NCBI GenBank assembly: GCA_041228345.1 | Contig: CP166131.1 | Location: 1,295,001-1,359,000 of the forward strand | DNA length: 64,000 nucleotides | From: Alphaproteobacteria bacterium LSUCC0396 | GTDB lineage: Bacteria; Pseudomonadota; Alphaproteobacteria; Puniceispirillales; Puniceispirillaceae | Reading direction: 5' to 3' | Shown: piece after piece, positions 26,643 to 36,340 of the stretch | Position numbering within the stretch: position 1 is the stretch's first letter | Layout: each line of letters opens with the position of its first letter | The notes under the pieces: model-generated | Told to the model about the DNA's origin: nothing | What the model saw: only the letters and a program-made list of their open reading frames with translations | Database searches by the model: none | Position numbers and translations under genes: made by a program

Positions 26643-27891
26643 CCTGTGGCTTTTAGCCCTCATTATCATCCTGTTGATCCTCGCATCGGCATTTTTTTCC
26701 AGCGCCGAAACGGCACTGACCGCGGCATCAGACGCCCGCATGCGCCAGCTTGCCAGCAAAGGCAATGATCGGGCCCGTATCGTCGAGGCGTTGCGCGCCG
26801 ACCGTGAAGGCCTGATCGGCTCGATTCTGATTGGCAATAATGCCGTCAATGTTCTTGGCTCGGCATTGGCGACAAGCATTGCGATCTCGCTGTTTGGCGA
26901 AGGCGGCCTTGTCTGGGCAACCATTGCCATGACCGTTTTATTGGTCGTGTTTGCCGAGGTGATGCCAAAAACCTATGCCTTTACCTATGCCGATCAATAT
27001 GCGTTGAAGATTGCGCCGGCCCTGCAATTGGTCGTGCGGCTGTTAAGCCCGCTTTCGCTTGGCCTGCGGCTGCTTGCCAGCCAGATGATCCGGCCGCGGC
27101 TGGACGATGATCATGACCGTGAAGAAGAATTGCGCGGATTGATTGAATTACAGGGCAGTAACGGTAATGCCGATGACCGCGAACGCAAGGCAATGTTGTC
27201 ATCGATCCTTGATCTGAACGAATTGTCAGTGGATCAGATCATGACCCATCGTGGCACCGTAAGCATGGTTAATGCTGACGATAATATCGAGGATATTTTG
27301 CGTTTTGTGCTTGGCTCGCCGCATACCCGCCATCCGGTTTTTTCCGGCAAGCCTGACAATATTATCGGCGTTCTGCACGTCAAAGATTTGCTGCGCGCGT
27401 TGCGTGAAACCGAAACCGGCAGCAAGAAAGCGAATTTACCGCAACTGGTGCAGAATATCGCCAGTGATGCTTATTTCATTCCCGAAACCACTTTGCTGTT
27501 CGACCAGTTGCAGGCGTTTCGCACACGGCGTGAACATTTTGCCGTCGTTGTTGATGAATATGGTGATTTTCGCGGCATCGTCACCTTGGAAGATATTCTT
27601 GAGGAAATCGTTGGCGATATTGATGATGAACATGATATCGGGCTGGCCGGTCTTAGCGCACAGGCCGATGGGTCGTGGCTTGTTGACGGCAATGTGACAA
27701 TTCGCGATTTGAACCGTACGCTTGGCTGGCATCTTCCCGATGAGGATGCCTCAACTCTGGCCGGATTGGTGCTTTTTGAAAGCCGCACAATCCCCAGCCC
27801 GGGACAGGAATTCCGGTTCCATGATATCCGCTTTCGTATTGTGAAACGCGAAGGCAACCGCCTGACAAGCCTGCGCCTATGGGCAAGCTAA
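26632..27891 (+). CDS. CNNM/CorC family membrane protein (hemolysin C-like)
   Basis: A 419-residue inner-membrane protein with four parts: a CNNM (DUF21) membrane domain with spans near 5-27, 62-85, 92-112 and 125-145; a pair of CBS domains (about 195-320, including DQIMTHRGTVSMV and YFIPETTLLFDQLQAF); and a C-terminal CorC/HlyC domain (about 335-415, GSWLVDGNVTIRDLNRTLGW). Relatives move or sense magnesium, sodium or cobalt; the hemolysin name is historic. The start MASSLWLLALIII has a perfect GAGGTGAAA ribosome site inside the end of aroB, so it is translated from the aro operon. Confidence 0.92.
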   Translation: MASSLWLLALIIILLILASAFFSSAETALTAASDARMRQLASKGNDRARIVEALRADREGLIGSILIGNNAVNVLGSALATSIAISLFGEGGLVWATIAMTVLLVVFAEVMPKTYAFTYADQYALKIAPALQLVVRLLSPLSLGLRLLASQMIRPRLDDDHDREEELRGLIELQGSNGNADDRERKAMLSSILDLNELSVDQIMTHRGTVSMVNADDNIEDILRFVLGSPHTRHPVFSGKPDNIIGVLHVKDLLRALRETETGSKKANLPQLVQNIASDAYFIPETTLLFDQLQAFRTRREHFAVVVDEYGDFRGIVTLEDILEEIVGDIDDEHDIGLAGLSAQADGSWLVDGNVTIRDLNRTLGWHLPDEDASTLAGLVLFESRTIPSPGQEFRFHDIRFRIVKREGNRLTSLRLWAS

Positions 27892-27909
27892 AATCAATGA
27901 AAGATCAAG

Positions 27910-28509
27910 ATGATGAGCCGAGCTAACCCACAAGCAAATCCCGCAATTCACACGCCTTACGGCGCGGATCATTCAACCGAATTAAGCCCGCCGGCGGTCG
28001 AGCGCGAGCTGGTTCATCAACGCCAGATCACGCTAAATGGCTATGTGCGCAATGATGGGCTGTTTGATATCGAGGCCGCGCTGACCGATCATAAAACCTA
28101 TCCGTTTCCCAGTGATTTTCGCGGCGAGGTTACGCCTGATTTGCCGGTTCACCATATGATCCTGCGCATCACCATTACCAAGGAACGCGTCATCACCGCG
28201 GCCGAGGCCATCACGGTAACCGGCCCTTATGCGGTTTGCCCCAAGGCCAATGAAGTGTTTCACGAGCTTGTTGGGCTGAAGATTGGCCCGGGATGGCGGC
28301 GTCAGGTTCAAGCAGCAATCGGCGGACGGCACGGCTGTACGCATATTACCGAATTGCTGGGCCCTGTTGCGACCATCGCCTATCAGACAATGTATGGGCA
28401 AGAGGCGCGTGAACGGCGCACCGGCGCAACATTCACCGATGCCGACAAGCAGCGCGAGCGCAGTCACCTGCTGAATAGTTGCGTTGGCTATGCCGATGAC
28501 CGCGAATAG
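27910..28509 (+). CDS. DUF2889 domain-containing protein
   Basis: A 199-residue protein of a family with unknown function. Recognisable family features are the start of the domain PPAVERELVHQRQITLNGYV, DGLFDIEAALTDHK, and the conserved GGRHGCTHITELLGPV near residue 140, with a cysteine-histidine pair that could bind a metal. The C-terminal C-VGYADDRE (HLLNSCVGYAD) adds another conserved cysteine. Two ATG codons are adjacent. It follows the CorC gene after 18 bases. No signal peptide, so it is likely cytoplasmic. Confidence 0.85.
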   Translation: MMSRANPQANPAIHTPYGADHSTELSPPAVERELVHQRQITLNGYVRNDGLFDIEAALTDHKTYPFPSDFRGEVTPDLPVHHMILRITITKERVITAAEAITVTGPYAVCPKANEVFHELVGLKIGPGWRRQVQAAIGGRHGCTHITELLGPVATIAYQTMYGQEARERRTGATFTDADKQRERSHLLNSCVGYADDRE

Positions 28510-28577
28510 CCGGTATTAATAGCGGAACACGGCGAAACACGGGCTTGGGCGGCAAAAGTTTTTAAGAGACGGCTGGC

Positions 28578-28835
28578 CTAGTCGCTTAGATGCATTTCGA
28601 GCGCATGAATGCTGTTGGCAAGATCGTCAGCCAGCACTGCATTAACCATCCGGTGCCGCTGTAGACGGGATTTGCCAGCAAAGGCCGCAGCCTTGATGGT
28701 AACCTCAAAATGCGTGCCGCCACCCTCGCGCCAGCCAGCGTGACCTGCGTGCTTATGACTGACATCCTGCACGTCAATTTCCTGCGGATTTAACCCGGCG
28801 GTCAATTTTTGCGCTATAGTATCTGCCGTTGCCAT
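28578..28835 (-). CDS. BolA family protein
   Basis: An 85-residue BolA homologue. These proteins pair with monothiol glutaredoxins to handle [2Fe-2S] clusters and in some cases affect morphology genes. Key features are the helix-turn region KLTAGLNPQEIDVQDVSHKH, the conserved GGTHFEVTIKAAAFAGKS and the invariant histidine in SRLQRHRMVNAVLADDL. The glutaredoxin-binding histidine pair (SHKHAGH) is present. Divergent from the J-domain gene, an arrangement common in alphaproteobacteria. Confidence 0.93.
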   Translation of the reverse strand: MATADTIAQKLTAGLNPQEIDVQDVSHKHAGHAGWREGGGTHFEVTIKAAAFAGKSRLQRHRMVNAVLADDLANSIHALEMHLSD

Positions 28836-28900
28836 GTGCTATCTCCATGTTGGGGGGCTACGTTTGCTTGTAAAGACACTGATTTTAAGTGGATCATAGG

Positions 28901-29476
28901 ATGAGACGCGCCACCGTACCAGAGTTTAAGATTGATCAGCGGCAAAATGATAGCGAGCCGCGGCGCTGTGCGGCTATTGGCTGCCGCGATGAGGGCGTTT
29001 ATCCGGCGCCAAAATCGCGCGATGCACTGCGCGATTACATCTGGTTCTGCCTTGACCATATCCGCGCTTATAATAAATCATGGAACTATTATGACGGGCT
29101 TCAGGGCGCCGCACTTGAAGCTGAAATCCGGCGCGCGACAACTTGGGAGCGGCCAAGCTGGAAATTTGCCACCGGCCAGCCAAGCGAAAATCATTTCGAT
29201 GACCCGTTGGGATTGTTTGATTTCGACAATCGGGACGAGGCAAAATCGAGGCGTAAATTAACCGCTGAAGAACGTGCCGCATGGAAAACCTTAAACTTGG
29301 CACCGATCGAGGATTTTGATATTGTCAAAAAACAGTATAAGCGTCTGGTAAAGGAAAACCACCCTGATAAAAATGGGGGTGACGCACATGCCGAAGAACG
29401 GCTAAAAGATATTAACCTTGCCTATTCATTACTTCGGAAAACACTTGCCAATGGTGGCAAATCTGCCGCCAGCTAA
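28901..29476 (+). CDS. J-domain protein (C-terminal DnaJ domain)
   Basis: A 191-residue protein with the J domain at its C-terminus (about 130-185), including the HPD motif in VKENHPDKNGGDAHAEERLKD. The N-terminal half carries RRCAAIGCRDEGVYPAPKS, with conserved cysteines, and WNYYDGLQGAALEAEIRRA. Such proteins are alphaproteobacterial co-chaperones encoded next to cobS; they likely stimulate DnaK, with unknown clients. The ATG at MRRATVPEFK was preferred to a GTG four codons upstream; neither has a good ribosome site. cobS begins 35 bases after the stop. Confidence 0.85.
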   Translation: MRRATVPEFKIDQRQNDSEPRRCAAIGCRDEGVYPAPKSRDALRDYIWFCLDHIRAYNKSWNYYDGLQGAALEAEIRRATTWERPSWKFATGQPSENHFDDPLGLFDFDNRDEAKSRRKLTAEERAAWKTLNLAPIEDFDIVKKQYKRLVKENHPDKNGGDAHAEERLKDINLAYSLLRKTLANGGKSAAS

Positions 29477-29511
29477 ACCTGAAATTTGCTTAATGTGGAG
29501 TTCTAACTGTT

Positions 29512-30519
29512 ATGTCTGATAACGCGAAATTTGCGCCGACCCCAGCCCATCCTATGTCGGCGCCCGACATTACGGTCAATGCCAGAGATGTTTTTGGTAT
29601 TGATGTCGATATGGAAGTTCCGGCTTTTAGCGAAGGCTCTGACTATGTGCCGGGTCTCGATCCGAACTATCAATTCGACACTGACACCACAATCGCTATT
29701 TTGGCAGGCTTTGGCTTTAACCGCCGGGTGATGATCCAAGGCTATCACGGCACCGGCAAATCGACCCATATCGAACAGGTTGCCGCACGGCTGAACTGGC
29801 CGTGTATCCGGGTCAATCTTGACAGCCATATCAGCCGGATTGATCTCATCGGCAAGGACGCAATTGTGCTGCGCGATGGTAAACAGGTTACCGAATTCCG
29901 TGAAGGCATTCTGCCATGGGCATTGCAGAACCCCGTCGCACTGGTATTTGATGAATATGACGCTGGCCGCGCCGATGTGATGTTTGTGATCCAGCGCGTT
30001 CTTGAGGTAGATGGCAAGCTGACCCTGCTGGATAGCAACAAGGTAATCCATCCACATCCACATTTCCGGCTTTTTGCAACTGCTAATACCGTTGGCCTTG
30101 GCGACACAACAGGCCTTTACCATGGCACCCAGCAGATCAACCAAGGCCAGATGGACCGCTGGTCAATCGTTTCTACATTGAATTATCTGCCACATGCGGA
30201 CGAGGTCAATATTGTGACTGCGAAACTGCCACAATATGCCGACAAAAAAGGCAGTGAGCAGGTGGCCGCGATGGTTCGCATGGCTGACCTCACCCGAAAA
30301 GGCTTTATGTCAGGTGACCTATCAACCGTTATGTCACCACGTACAGTGATTACATGGGCGGAAAACACCAGCATCTTTGGCGATATGACATTGGCATTCC
30401 GGCTGAGCTTTTTGAACAAATGTGACGAAATCGAGCGGCCAACTGTTGCTGAATATTATCAGCGTTGTTTTGGCATTGATTTGCCCGAAGCACCAATCCG
30501 GCAAGCCACTGCCAGCTAG
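29512..30519 (+). CDS. cobS: CobS-like MoxR-type AAA+ ATPase
   Basis: 335 residues, the small AAA+ subunit of a CobST pair. In the aerobic cobalamin pathway CobS and CobT work with CobN to insert cobalt into hydrogenobyrinate diamide. Walker A is GYHGTGKS (77-84), Walker B is [10 protein letters not shown] (near 145), and the sensor region [14 protein letters not shown] is present. The N-terminal half begins [20 protein letters not shown], a CobS hallmark. No other cobalamin gene is in this window, and CobST homologues are kept in organisms that use them for other purposes, so the cobalt role is not certain. cobT follows 72 bases later. Confidence 0.93.
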   Translation: MSDNAKFAPTPAHPMSAPDITVNARDVFGIDVDMEVPAFSEGSDYVPGLDPNYQFDTDTTIAILAGFGFNRRVMIQGYHGTGKSTHIEQVAARLNWPCIRVNLDSHISRIDLIGKDAIVLRDGKQVTEFREGILPWALQNPVALVFDEYDAGRADVMFVIQRVLEVDGKLTLLDSNKVIHPHPHFRLFATANTVGLGDTTGLYHGTQQINQGQMDRWSIVSTLNYLPHADEVNIVTAKLPQYADKKGSEQVAAMVRMADLTRKGFMSGDLSTVMSPRTVITWAENTSIFGDMTLAFRLSFLNKCDEIERPTVAEYYQRCFGIDLPEAPIRQATAS

Positions 30520-30591
30520 GGTTGATCTGCCCATAACCGCAGCAAAGAGGCCAGCCTTAACGCCGCCAAACAGCCACGGGAACAAAAGTAT

Positions 30592-32442
30592 ATGTCGTCA
30601 TTTGACAAGGATGCACAATTTCTGAAATCAAACGCCGCAGCGATGCGGGCACTTGCTGGTGGCAAAGAACATCAGGTCACCTATGCTGGCACTGATACTC
30701 ATGTTGGCAAGGATGATGTGCGGCTTCCGGCATTACCGCCAACCGCCACCGCTGCGCAAAAGGCCAGCCTTCGCGGGGCCGCGGATGGGGCCGCGCTATG
30801 GCTCGCCCATCACAACCCGATGACCCATAAAAAACATTGTCCGGCACCCGACGGCGCCAAGGCGATTTTCGAATCGGCTGAACGTGCCCGGGTCGAGGCG
30901 ATTGGCGCGCGTCACATGAAGGGTGTTGGCGCGAATTTGGATGCCGCGCTAAATCAGCGTTATGAAAACCGGCAGATTGACGCACCGGGCAGCGCCGATG
31001 ATGCCGGCATTGCCGAAGTTGTAAGGCTGTTACTGCGCGAAGAGCTGACCGGATCGCCGCCGCCGAAAAACCTTTCAATGGTGATGGATTTATGGCGGCC
31101 TTGGGTCAAGAGCCGGGCTGGCGACCTGATTGACGAGCTTGGCCAGTCGCTGGATGACCAGCCTGCCTTTGCCGAATTATCGCGCCGCCTGATTGGGGCG
31201 CTTGAGTCTGATCTTGGCGATGCGACCTCTGATGAGGATCAGGATTCGGACAATGAAGATGATCAGGACGAAGGCGGCGACAGCCAGTCCGAACAGGATG
31301 GCGAGCAATCTGCGGTTGGCGAAGATCAAAGCGAGGGCAATGACAGCCAGTCAATGGATGATGCTGGTGATGCCGGCGCGTCCGAAGATGGTGAGATGAT
31401 GGATTCCGAAGGCGCCGATGATGGCAGCAGTGACGGCGAGTCTCCCAATTCCGATATGCAGGGCTATCAAAGCAAAAGTGGTGCGGCAACTGATGGTTAC
31501 CGCATTTTTGAAACAAAGTTTGATGAGGTGATTGCCGCTACGGACCTTTGTGATGCGCAGGAACTTGACCGGCTTCGCGTGATGCTTGACCGGCATATGG
31601 AAAACGTCACCTCGATCGTTGGTAAGCTGGCAAACCGTTTGCAGCGGAAATTGATGGCGCACCAGAATCGCTCATGGGATTTTGATTTAGAAGAGGGCAT
31701 GCTGGATGCAGCCAAGCTGCACCGCGTGGTCACCCAGCCATTAAGCCCGCTATCTTACAAGCAAGAACAAGACACAAAATTCCGCGATACGGTGGTGACA
31801 CTCCTGCTGGATAATTCAGGATCAATGCGCGGCCGCCCAATTACCATTGCGGCCGTGACAGCTGATATTCTGGCGCGCACGCTGGAACGTTGCGGGGTAA
31901 AGGTTGAAATCCTGGGCTTTACCACCCGTGCGTGGAAAGGTGGTCAATCACGCGAATTATGGCAACAGGCCGGCAAGCCACCAATGCCCGGCCGTTTGAA
32001 CGACCTACGGCATATCATATACAAGCCAGCCGATGTGCCATGGCGGCGGGCGCGCAAATCGCTTGGCCTGATGCTGCGTGAGGGCATCCTAAAAGAGAAT
32101 ATTGATGGAGAAGCGCTGCTATGGGCGCATGACCGGCTGCTGGCCCGCCATGAAGACCGGCGCATCATGCTGGTAATTTCGGATGGGGCGCCGGTTGATG
32201 ATTCGACCCTATCAGTCAATAGCGGCAGCTATCTTGAAAAGCATCTGCGCGAAGTCATCGGCTATATTGAAGGACGCTCGCCAGTTGAATTGCTGGCCAT
32301 TGGCATCGGCCATGACGTTACCCGCTATTACCGGCGAGCTGTCACCATCACCGATGTTGATCAGCTTGGCGGCGCCGTTGTTGGGCAATTGACCGATCTG
32401 TTTGACGAGGATGCCAATAAACGTAGTCGCCGCGTGGCCTGA
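30592..32442 (+). CDS. cobT: CobT-like VWA-domain protein, cobaltochelatase subunit
   Basis: 616 residues, partner of the CobS AAA+ ATPase. The N-terminal helical domain spans about 1-205. A strongly acidic, low-complexity stretch (about 205-295, rich in Asp, Glu, Ser) follows, as in all CobT. The C-terminal VWA domain (about 395-600) carries the metal-ion-dependent adhesion motif [11 protein letters not shown]. The acidic linker is thought to bind cobalt or regulate the complex in characterised CobT. Its tail SRRVA is followed by a short duplicated segment and then the rpmB terminator on the other strand. Confidence 0.93.
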   Translation: MSSFDKDAQFLKSNAAAMRALAGGKEHQVTYAGTDTHVGKDDVRLPALPPTATAAQKASLRGAADGAALWLAHHNPMTHKKHCPAPDGAKAIFESAERARVEAIGARHMKGVGANLDAALNQRYENRQIDAPGSADDAGIAEVVRLLLREELTGSPPPKNLSMVMDLWRPWVKSRAGDLIDELGQSLDDQPAFAELSRRLIGALESDLGDATSDEDQDSDNEDDQDEGGDSQSEQDGEQSAVGEDQSEGNDSQSMDDAGDAGASEDGEMMDSEGADDGSSDGESPNSDMQGYQSKSGAATDGYRIFETKFDEVIAATDLCDAQELDRLRVMLDRHMENVTSIVGKLANRLQRKLMAHQNRSWDFDLEEGMLDAAKLHRVVTQPLSPLSYKQEQDTKFRDTVVTLLLDNSGSMRGRPITIAAVTADILARTLERCGVKVEILGFTTRAWKGGQSRELWQQAGKPPMPGRLNDLRHIIYKPADVPWRRARKSLGLMLREGILKENIDGEALLWAHDRLLARHEDRRIMLVISDGAPVDDSTLSVNSGSYLEKHLREVIGYIEGRSPVELLAIGIGHDVTRYYRRAVTITDVDQLGGAVVGQLTDLFDEDANKRSRRVA

Positions 32443-32521
32443 TTGCGCTTGATGATTGCACCTAACGATTACGCTTAATGATTTTTAGCTACCCAAATAT
32501 CCCCAGATCAGAATTTCAGAC

Positions 32522-32549
32522 AAAAAAACCCCGCAATAGGTTTGCGGGG
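32522..32549 (-). terminator. Intrinsic terminator of rpmB
   Basis: On the minus strand: an 8-bp perfect stem CCCCGCAA / TTGCGGGG with a 5-base loop (32529-32549), followed by seven T. It lies 25 bases beyond the rpmB stop codon and is one of the clearest terminators in the window. Confidence 0.92.
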
Positions 32550-32573
32550 CTAACCAGCTATTTAAACTGAATG

Positions 32574-32861
32574 TTATTCGCTAGCCTGTGCTGCGGTAAT
32601 CTCACGCTTAAGCTCTTGGGCTTCAACGGCCAACTCGGCATTGCGTGCCTGCAGCAAATAGGCGTCAAGGCCACCATGCTTTTCTACTGTGCGCATAGCG
32701 CTTGTTGACACGCGCAGGCTAAACTGACGGCCAAGAATTTCGCTTTGCATACGGGTAGATTGCAGATTCGGCAGGAAACGACGGCGCGTGCGATTGTTCG
32801 CATGGCTGACGTTATTGCCAGACATCACAGTCTTTCCAGAAATTTGACAACGTTTTGCCAT
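32574..32861 (-). CDS. rpmB: 50S ribosomal protein L28
   Basis: 95 residues. The start MAKRCQISGKTVMSGNNVSH is the canonical L28 N-terminus with GGAG 9 bases upstream; a GTG nine codons earlier is a shadow. NRTRRRFLPNLQ and GRQFSLRVSTSAMRTVEKHGG are family signatures. The Cys at position 5 is the remaining trace of the CXXC zinc form, which is absent here, so this is the zinc-free version. A sigma70-like promoter lies about 57 bases upstream and a strong terminator downstream, so it is a monocistronic gene. Confidence 0.97.
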   Translation of the reverse strand: MAKRCQISGKTVMSGNNVSHANNRTRRRFLPNLQSTRMQSEILGRQFSLRVSTSAMRTVEKHGGLDAYLLQARNAELAVEAQELKREITAAQASE

Positions 32862-33198
32862 AACTAAGGCTCCATAATCAGCAGGCACAAAGGCACCGCG
32901 TTAGAAATTGATGGCTGGGTATAGGCCAGTATGGGGTCAAGGTCAAGCTCGAAAACCGGCTTTTGCCCTATCCAGCTTTGTCATGCCCAGCCAGCTATAG
33001 CCGTTGGCCGCCAGATCATATGCGCCAGGTGATATGCTTCGGCGGGATGGACAACCCTGTTAAGCCTTTTGGTTAATCCAAATAGAGTAATCCAAATAGA
33101 CTATACGCCACGGGTTGATTGCTTTGACGTGGTTTGCGGCGGCGATTGGTGCGCGTCACCGTTCACGTCACTGATCAAAAGCAAGGGAACGCAAAAGG
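32862..33198. other. Intergenic region rpmB to ribbon-helix-helix gene
   Basis: 337 bases between divergent genes. It holds the rpmB promoter (32918-32946) and a 2 x 14 bp tandem repeat, TAATCCAAATAGAG and TAATCCAAATAGAC, at 33074-33101. I see no RNA gene or further coding region. Confidence 0.6.
32918..32946 (-). promoter_or_regulatory. Promoter of rpmB
   Basis: Minus strand: TTGACC (32946-32941), 17-base spacer, TATACC (32923-32918). This is a near-consensus housekeeping promoter; the start point would fall near 32911, about 50 bases before the ATG. Confidence 0.65.
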
Positions 33199-33537
33199 GT
33201 GAAGGTCAAACAAAACATAAAATTGGTGAACGTACGAACGTCGATTGTTTTAGAGGCCGCAATCTGGGACACAATTGGCGAAATTCTTGATCGAGAGAAT
33301 CTCGACCTTAATAGTTTTTGCCAAATGGTCGATAAACGCCGTCGGGGGTATGACCTTACCTCGGCGATACTGGTCGTTGTTGTGATCTATTTTCGTAGTT
33401 GGGCTAACAACTGGCAATTCTCAGAGCTAGCCAGACCGGCGCACAACCAGTTTAACGCCCCCGATGCCGAACTGCCGCCAACACCGCTATTACCCAACGT
33501 CCTTAAATCTTTTCACAAAGGGCTTTCGCATATTTGA
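33199..33537 (+). CDS. Ribbon-helix-helix domain protein
   Basis: A 112-residue protein starting with GTG, with AAGGG about 11 bases upstream. Residues 5-70 match the pattern of alphaproteobacterial RHH proteins of the Pfam RHH_4 type: VRTSIVLEAAIWDTIGEIL then ENLDLNSFCQMVD and YDLTSAILVVVVIYFRSW. Such proteins bind DNA as dimers and may regulate transcription. The C-terminal 40 residues look unstructured. It runs convergently into pyrD, overlapping its 3' end by 35 bases. Bases are AT-richer than the neighbours. Targets unknown. Confidence 0.72.
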   Translation: MKVKQNIKLVNVRTSIVLEAAIWDTIGEILDRENLDLNSFCQMVDKRRRGYDLTSAILVVVVIYFRSWANNWQFSELARPAHNQFNAPDAELPPTPLLPNVLKSFHKGLSHI

Positions 33538-34615
33538 TGGCAGCAACAGGATCAGCAATCTGGCCCTTAATCTGGTCGGGTGCTCCAACCCCGTCAGCAT
33601 CCATCATCGCGGCAAGCTGGCGCAATATCTGGCCAGGCAAGTGCGGCCCTTCTAGGGCCAAGCCGCTGTAGAGCTGAACCAGATCAGCACCGACAAGGAT
33701 TTTTGCATAAGCCTGCCAGCCATGCGCAACACCGCCAGCACCGATCAGCCCAAGCCGCCAGTTACTTAGGCGGCTGACATCAGCAAGGATCGCTGTCGCC
33801 GCCTCAAACAGGGGCGCCCCCGACAGGCCACCAACCTCATCAGCATAGGCACCATCGAGATATTCAGGCCGCGCCAGCGTCGTATTCGTGGCAATGATAC
33901 CGCTGACACCAGCCTCGACACAGCTTTCAACAATCGCCGCCAGATCACCCGGATGAAGATCAGGCGCAATCTTCAAAAAGATTGGCTTGGCTGGCAACGC
34001 CGGATCAAGCCCTGCATCATCAAGCCCGGAACGCCCTGCCGCCAGCAAATCAGCAAGATGCTGCTTGGTCTGCAAATTACGCAATCCGGGCGTATTCGGC
34101 GATGAAATATTCAGCGTAATATAATCAGCATAGCGTGCCAGCCTTGCCACCGCGTGATGGTAATCATCAATCGGTGCGGGGCTGGTTTTATTTGCGCCAA
34201 CATTAACCCCTAAAATACCTGTACGGGCCGCCGCCATCTGTTGCAGATTTTGCGCGGCGGCTTCCATGCCGTGGCTATTAAATCCATAGCGATTGATCAC
34301 GGCCTTATGTTTTGGCAGTCGGAACACGCGCGGTTTTGGATTCCCGGGCTGGGGCTTTGGGGTGATAGTGCCCACCTCAACATGGCCAAAACCAAGCTGC
34401 ATTGCGCCGTTAAAACAGGCCGCATTCTTATCAAAGCCTGCCGCCAGCCCCAGCGGATTGGCAAAATCGAGGCCAGCCACTGAAACCTTGAGGCTTGCCG
34501 TGGCTGTCAACGGGGCTGGACGCGGCCCCAGATTATGATGAAGCGTAATAACTGCTGCCCGATGTGCAGCCTCGGCTGGCAGGCATTTTGCCACTTTTGC
34601 CAGCAGCCCCCACAT
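33503..34615 (-). CDS. pyrD: Dihydroorotate dehydrogenase (quinone), class 2
   Basis: Membrane-associated flavoenzyme oxidising dihydroorotate to orotate in pyrimidine synthesis, passing electrons to ubiquinone. The 370-residue protein begins with a hydrophobic helical segment (MWGLLAKVAKCLPAEAAHRA), the class 2 membrane anchor. FMN and substrate motifs are GLAAGFDKNAA, INRYGFNSHG and TLNISSPNTPGLR, with the catalytic serine of class 2 enzymes in the last. Its ATG overlaps the lysS stop codon by one base (TAATG), so translation is coupled. Confidence 0.96.
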   Translation of the reverse strand: MWGLLAKVAKCLPAEAAHRAAVITLHHNLGPRPAPLTATASLKVSVAGLDFANPLGLAAGFDKNAACFNGAMQLGFGHVEVGTITPKPQPGNPKPRVFRLPKHKAVINRYGFNSHGMEAAAQNLQQMAAARTGILGVNVGANKTSPAPIDDYHHAVARLARYADYITLNISSPNTPGLRNLQTKQHLADLLAAGRSGLDDAGLDPALPAKPIFLKIAPDLHPGDLAAIVESCVEAGVSGIIATNTTLARPEYLDGAYADEVGGLSGAPLFEAATAILADVSRLSNWRLGLIGAGGVAHGWQAYAKILVGADLVQLYSGLALEGPHLPGQILRQLAAMMDADGVGAPDQIKGQIADPVAAIKYAKALCEKI

Positions 34616-36255
34616 TAGCCACGATCCGCCGGTTGAACAAGCTTTCCAGCCAGCGCGTCCTCGATCAATTGGATGCTTTTTTCACGGCCATAAAGCGCAA
34701 AGAAAGAGCCCATTCGCGGCCCCTCAGATTGGCCGAGAAGCACCTCATAAAGACATTTGAACCATTCGCGTAAATTCTCGTAATTTGCCGCCTTGCCAGT
34801 GGCATATACAATCGACTGAATTGCCTCGGCGCCAGTATCATCATCCAGCGTGGCAAGTTGGGATTTCAGCGCGGTAAGATGGCCAGCCTCATCCGCATCG
34901 GCAAGCCGGTAAACCTTATGAGGACGCACCATATCCTGATAATAATTGACCGCATAGCCAATCATCCGGTCCAGTTCGGGATGGGTTTGCGCGGTGACAT
35001 CACTGGCGTAATCGCTGACATAGGCCCAGACGATTTGCGGATCTTCAGCATGACAAACCGCCGCCAAATTTAACAGCAAGGTAAAGCTAACCGGCAGACC
35101 TGTCTGGCTTGGCACCCCGCTATGAATATGCCACAGCGGATTTTCCAGCTGTTCGGCATCACTCTGTTCGGGCAATTTGCCAAGATGCTGGTAATATTCA
35201 TCAACCGTCTTTGGAATCACGTCAAAATGCAGCCGCTTGGCGCGCTTTGGCTGGCTATACATAAACAGCGACAACGATTCAGGGCTGCCATAGCGCAACC
35301 AATCTTCAACCGACAGGCCATTGCCTTTCGATTTGGAGATTTTTTCGCCATTCACATCAAGGAATAATTCATAGGAAATGCCGGCTGGCGGGGTGCCGCC
35401 CAAAGCCCGGGTAATCTTGCCCGACTGGGTTACCGAATCAATCAAATCCTTGCCACTCATTTCATAATCAACACCTAGCGCAAACCAGCGCATCGCCCAG
35501 TCACATTTCCACTGTAATTTGGTTTGACCACCAGTGATGCCGATTTCACGTTCGGCGCCACTATCGGGGTCAATATAGGTGATTGTGCCAGCGCTGACAT
35601 TGCGATCAATGACCTTGGCCTGCAGCACTTTACCGGTATCGGGGCAGATCGGGAAAAACGGGCTGTAGGTTGCCTGACGTTCGGGCCCAAGAGTTGGCAG
35701 CATGATATCCATAATGGCGTCATACCGGTCCAAAACCTGCAGCAAGGCGGTATCAAATTTGCCGGCACAATAGCAATCAGTCGAACTCATGAATTCATAA
35801 TCGAAACCGAACGAATCGAGAAACGCCTGCAAACGCAGGTTATTATGCTGGCCAAACGAAGGCGCCGTCCCAAACGGATCTTTGACCTTGGTCAGCGGCA
35901 TATGGAGATAGGCCGCCAGCATGTCGTGATTGGGCACATTGTCAGGTATTTTGCGAAACCCGTCCATATCATCGGAAAAACAGATCAGACGGGTTTTCTG
36001 GCCGGTCAGCGTTTCATAGGCATGCCGTACCATGCTCGTGCGGACGACCTCACCAAAAGTGCCAATATGCGGCAAGCCTGATGGTCCATAGCCGGTTTCA
36101 AACAGCACTTCATCTTTACTGCCCTGACCATTTTTACCCCTTGAGCTAGCCAGCTTTTCCATACGGCTAGCAAGGGCACGAGCTTCGGCAAAGGGCCACG
36201 CCTTGGCATCGGTTGCAATCTCTTGCATTTTCGCGATTAGGTCACTCATCATCAT
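34615..36255 (-). CDS. lysS: Lysine--tRNA ligase, class I
   Basis: Charges tRNA-Lys. Unlike most bacteria, which use the class II enzyme, this is the class I, archaeal-type enzyme (LysK) common in alphaproteobacteria. The Rossmann fold signature is GYGPSGLPHIGTFGE (HIGH-like) and the KMSKS-like loop is EKISKSKGNG. 546 residues, normal length. FSSTDCYCAGKFD-like and CPDTGKVLQAKVIDRN regions hold cysteines of a zinc knuckle. Three ATG codons follow each other; the first is used here. Divergent from the helicase gene, and followed by pyrD with a one-base overlap. Confidence 0.96.
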   Translation of the reverse strand: MMMSDLIAKMQEIATDAKAWPFAEARALASRMEKLASSRGKNGQGSKDEVLFETGYGPSGLPHIGTFGEVVRTSMVRHAYETLTGQKTRLICFSDDMDGFRKIPDNVPNHDMLAAYLHMPLTKVKDPFGTAPSFGQHNNLRLQAFLDSFGFDYEFMSSTDCYCAGKFDTALLQVLDRYDAIMDIMLPTLGPERQATYSPFFPICPDTGKVLQAKVIDRNVSAGTITYIDPDSGAEREIGITGGQTKLQWKCDWAMRWFALGVDYEMSGKDLIDSVTQSGKITRALGGTPPAGISYELFLDVNGEKISKSKGNGLSVEDWLRYGSPESLSLFMYSQPKRAKRLHFDVIPKTVDEYYQHLGKLPEQSDAEQLENPLWHIHSGVPSQTGLPVSFTLLLNLAAVCHAEDPQIVWAYVSDYASDVTAQTHPELDRMIGYAVNYYQDMVRPHKVYRLADADEAGHLTALKSQLATLDDDTGAEAIQSIVYATGKAANYENLREWFKCLYEVLLGQSEGPRMGSFFALYGREKSIQLIEDALAGKLVQPADRG

Positions 36256-36340
36256 GCTTTCTCACATCATGGGGCAGGTCGCTGGCTACGTATCATCCTG
36301 TGATAACCTCAAACCCAGCAGCACCGCGTCAAATGCCGAC

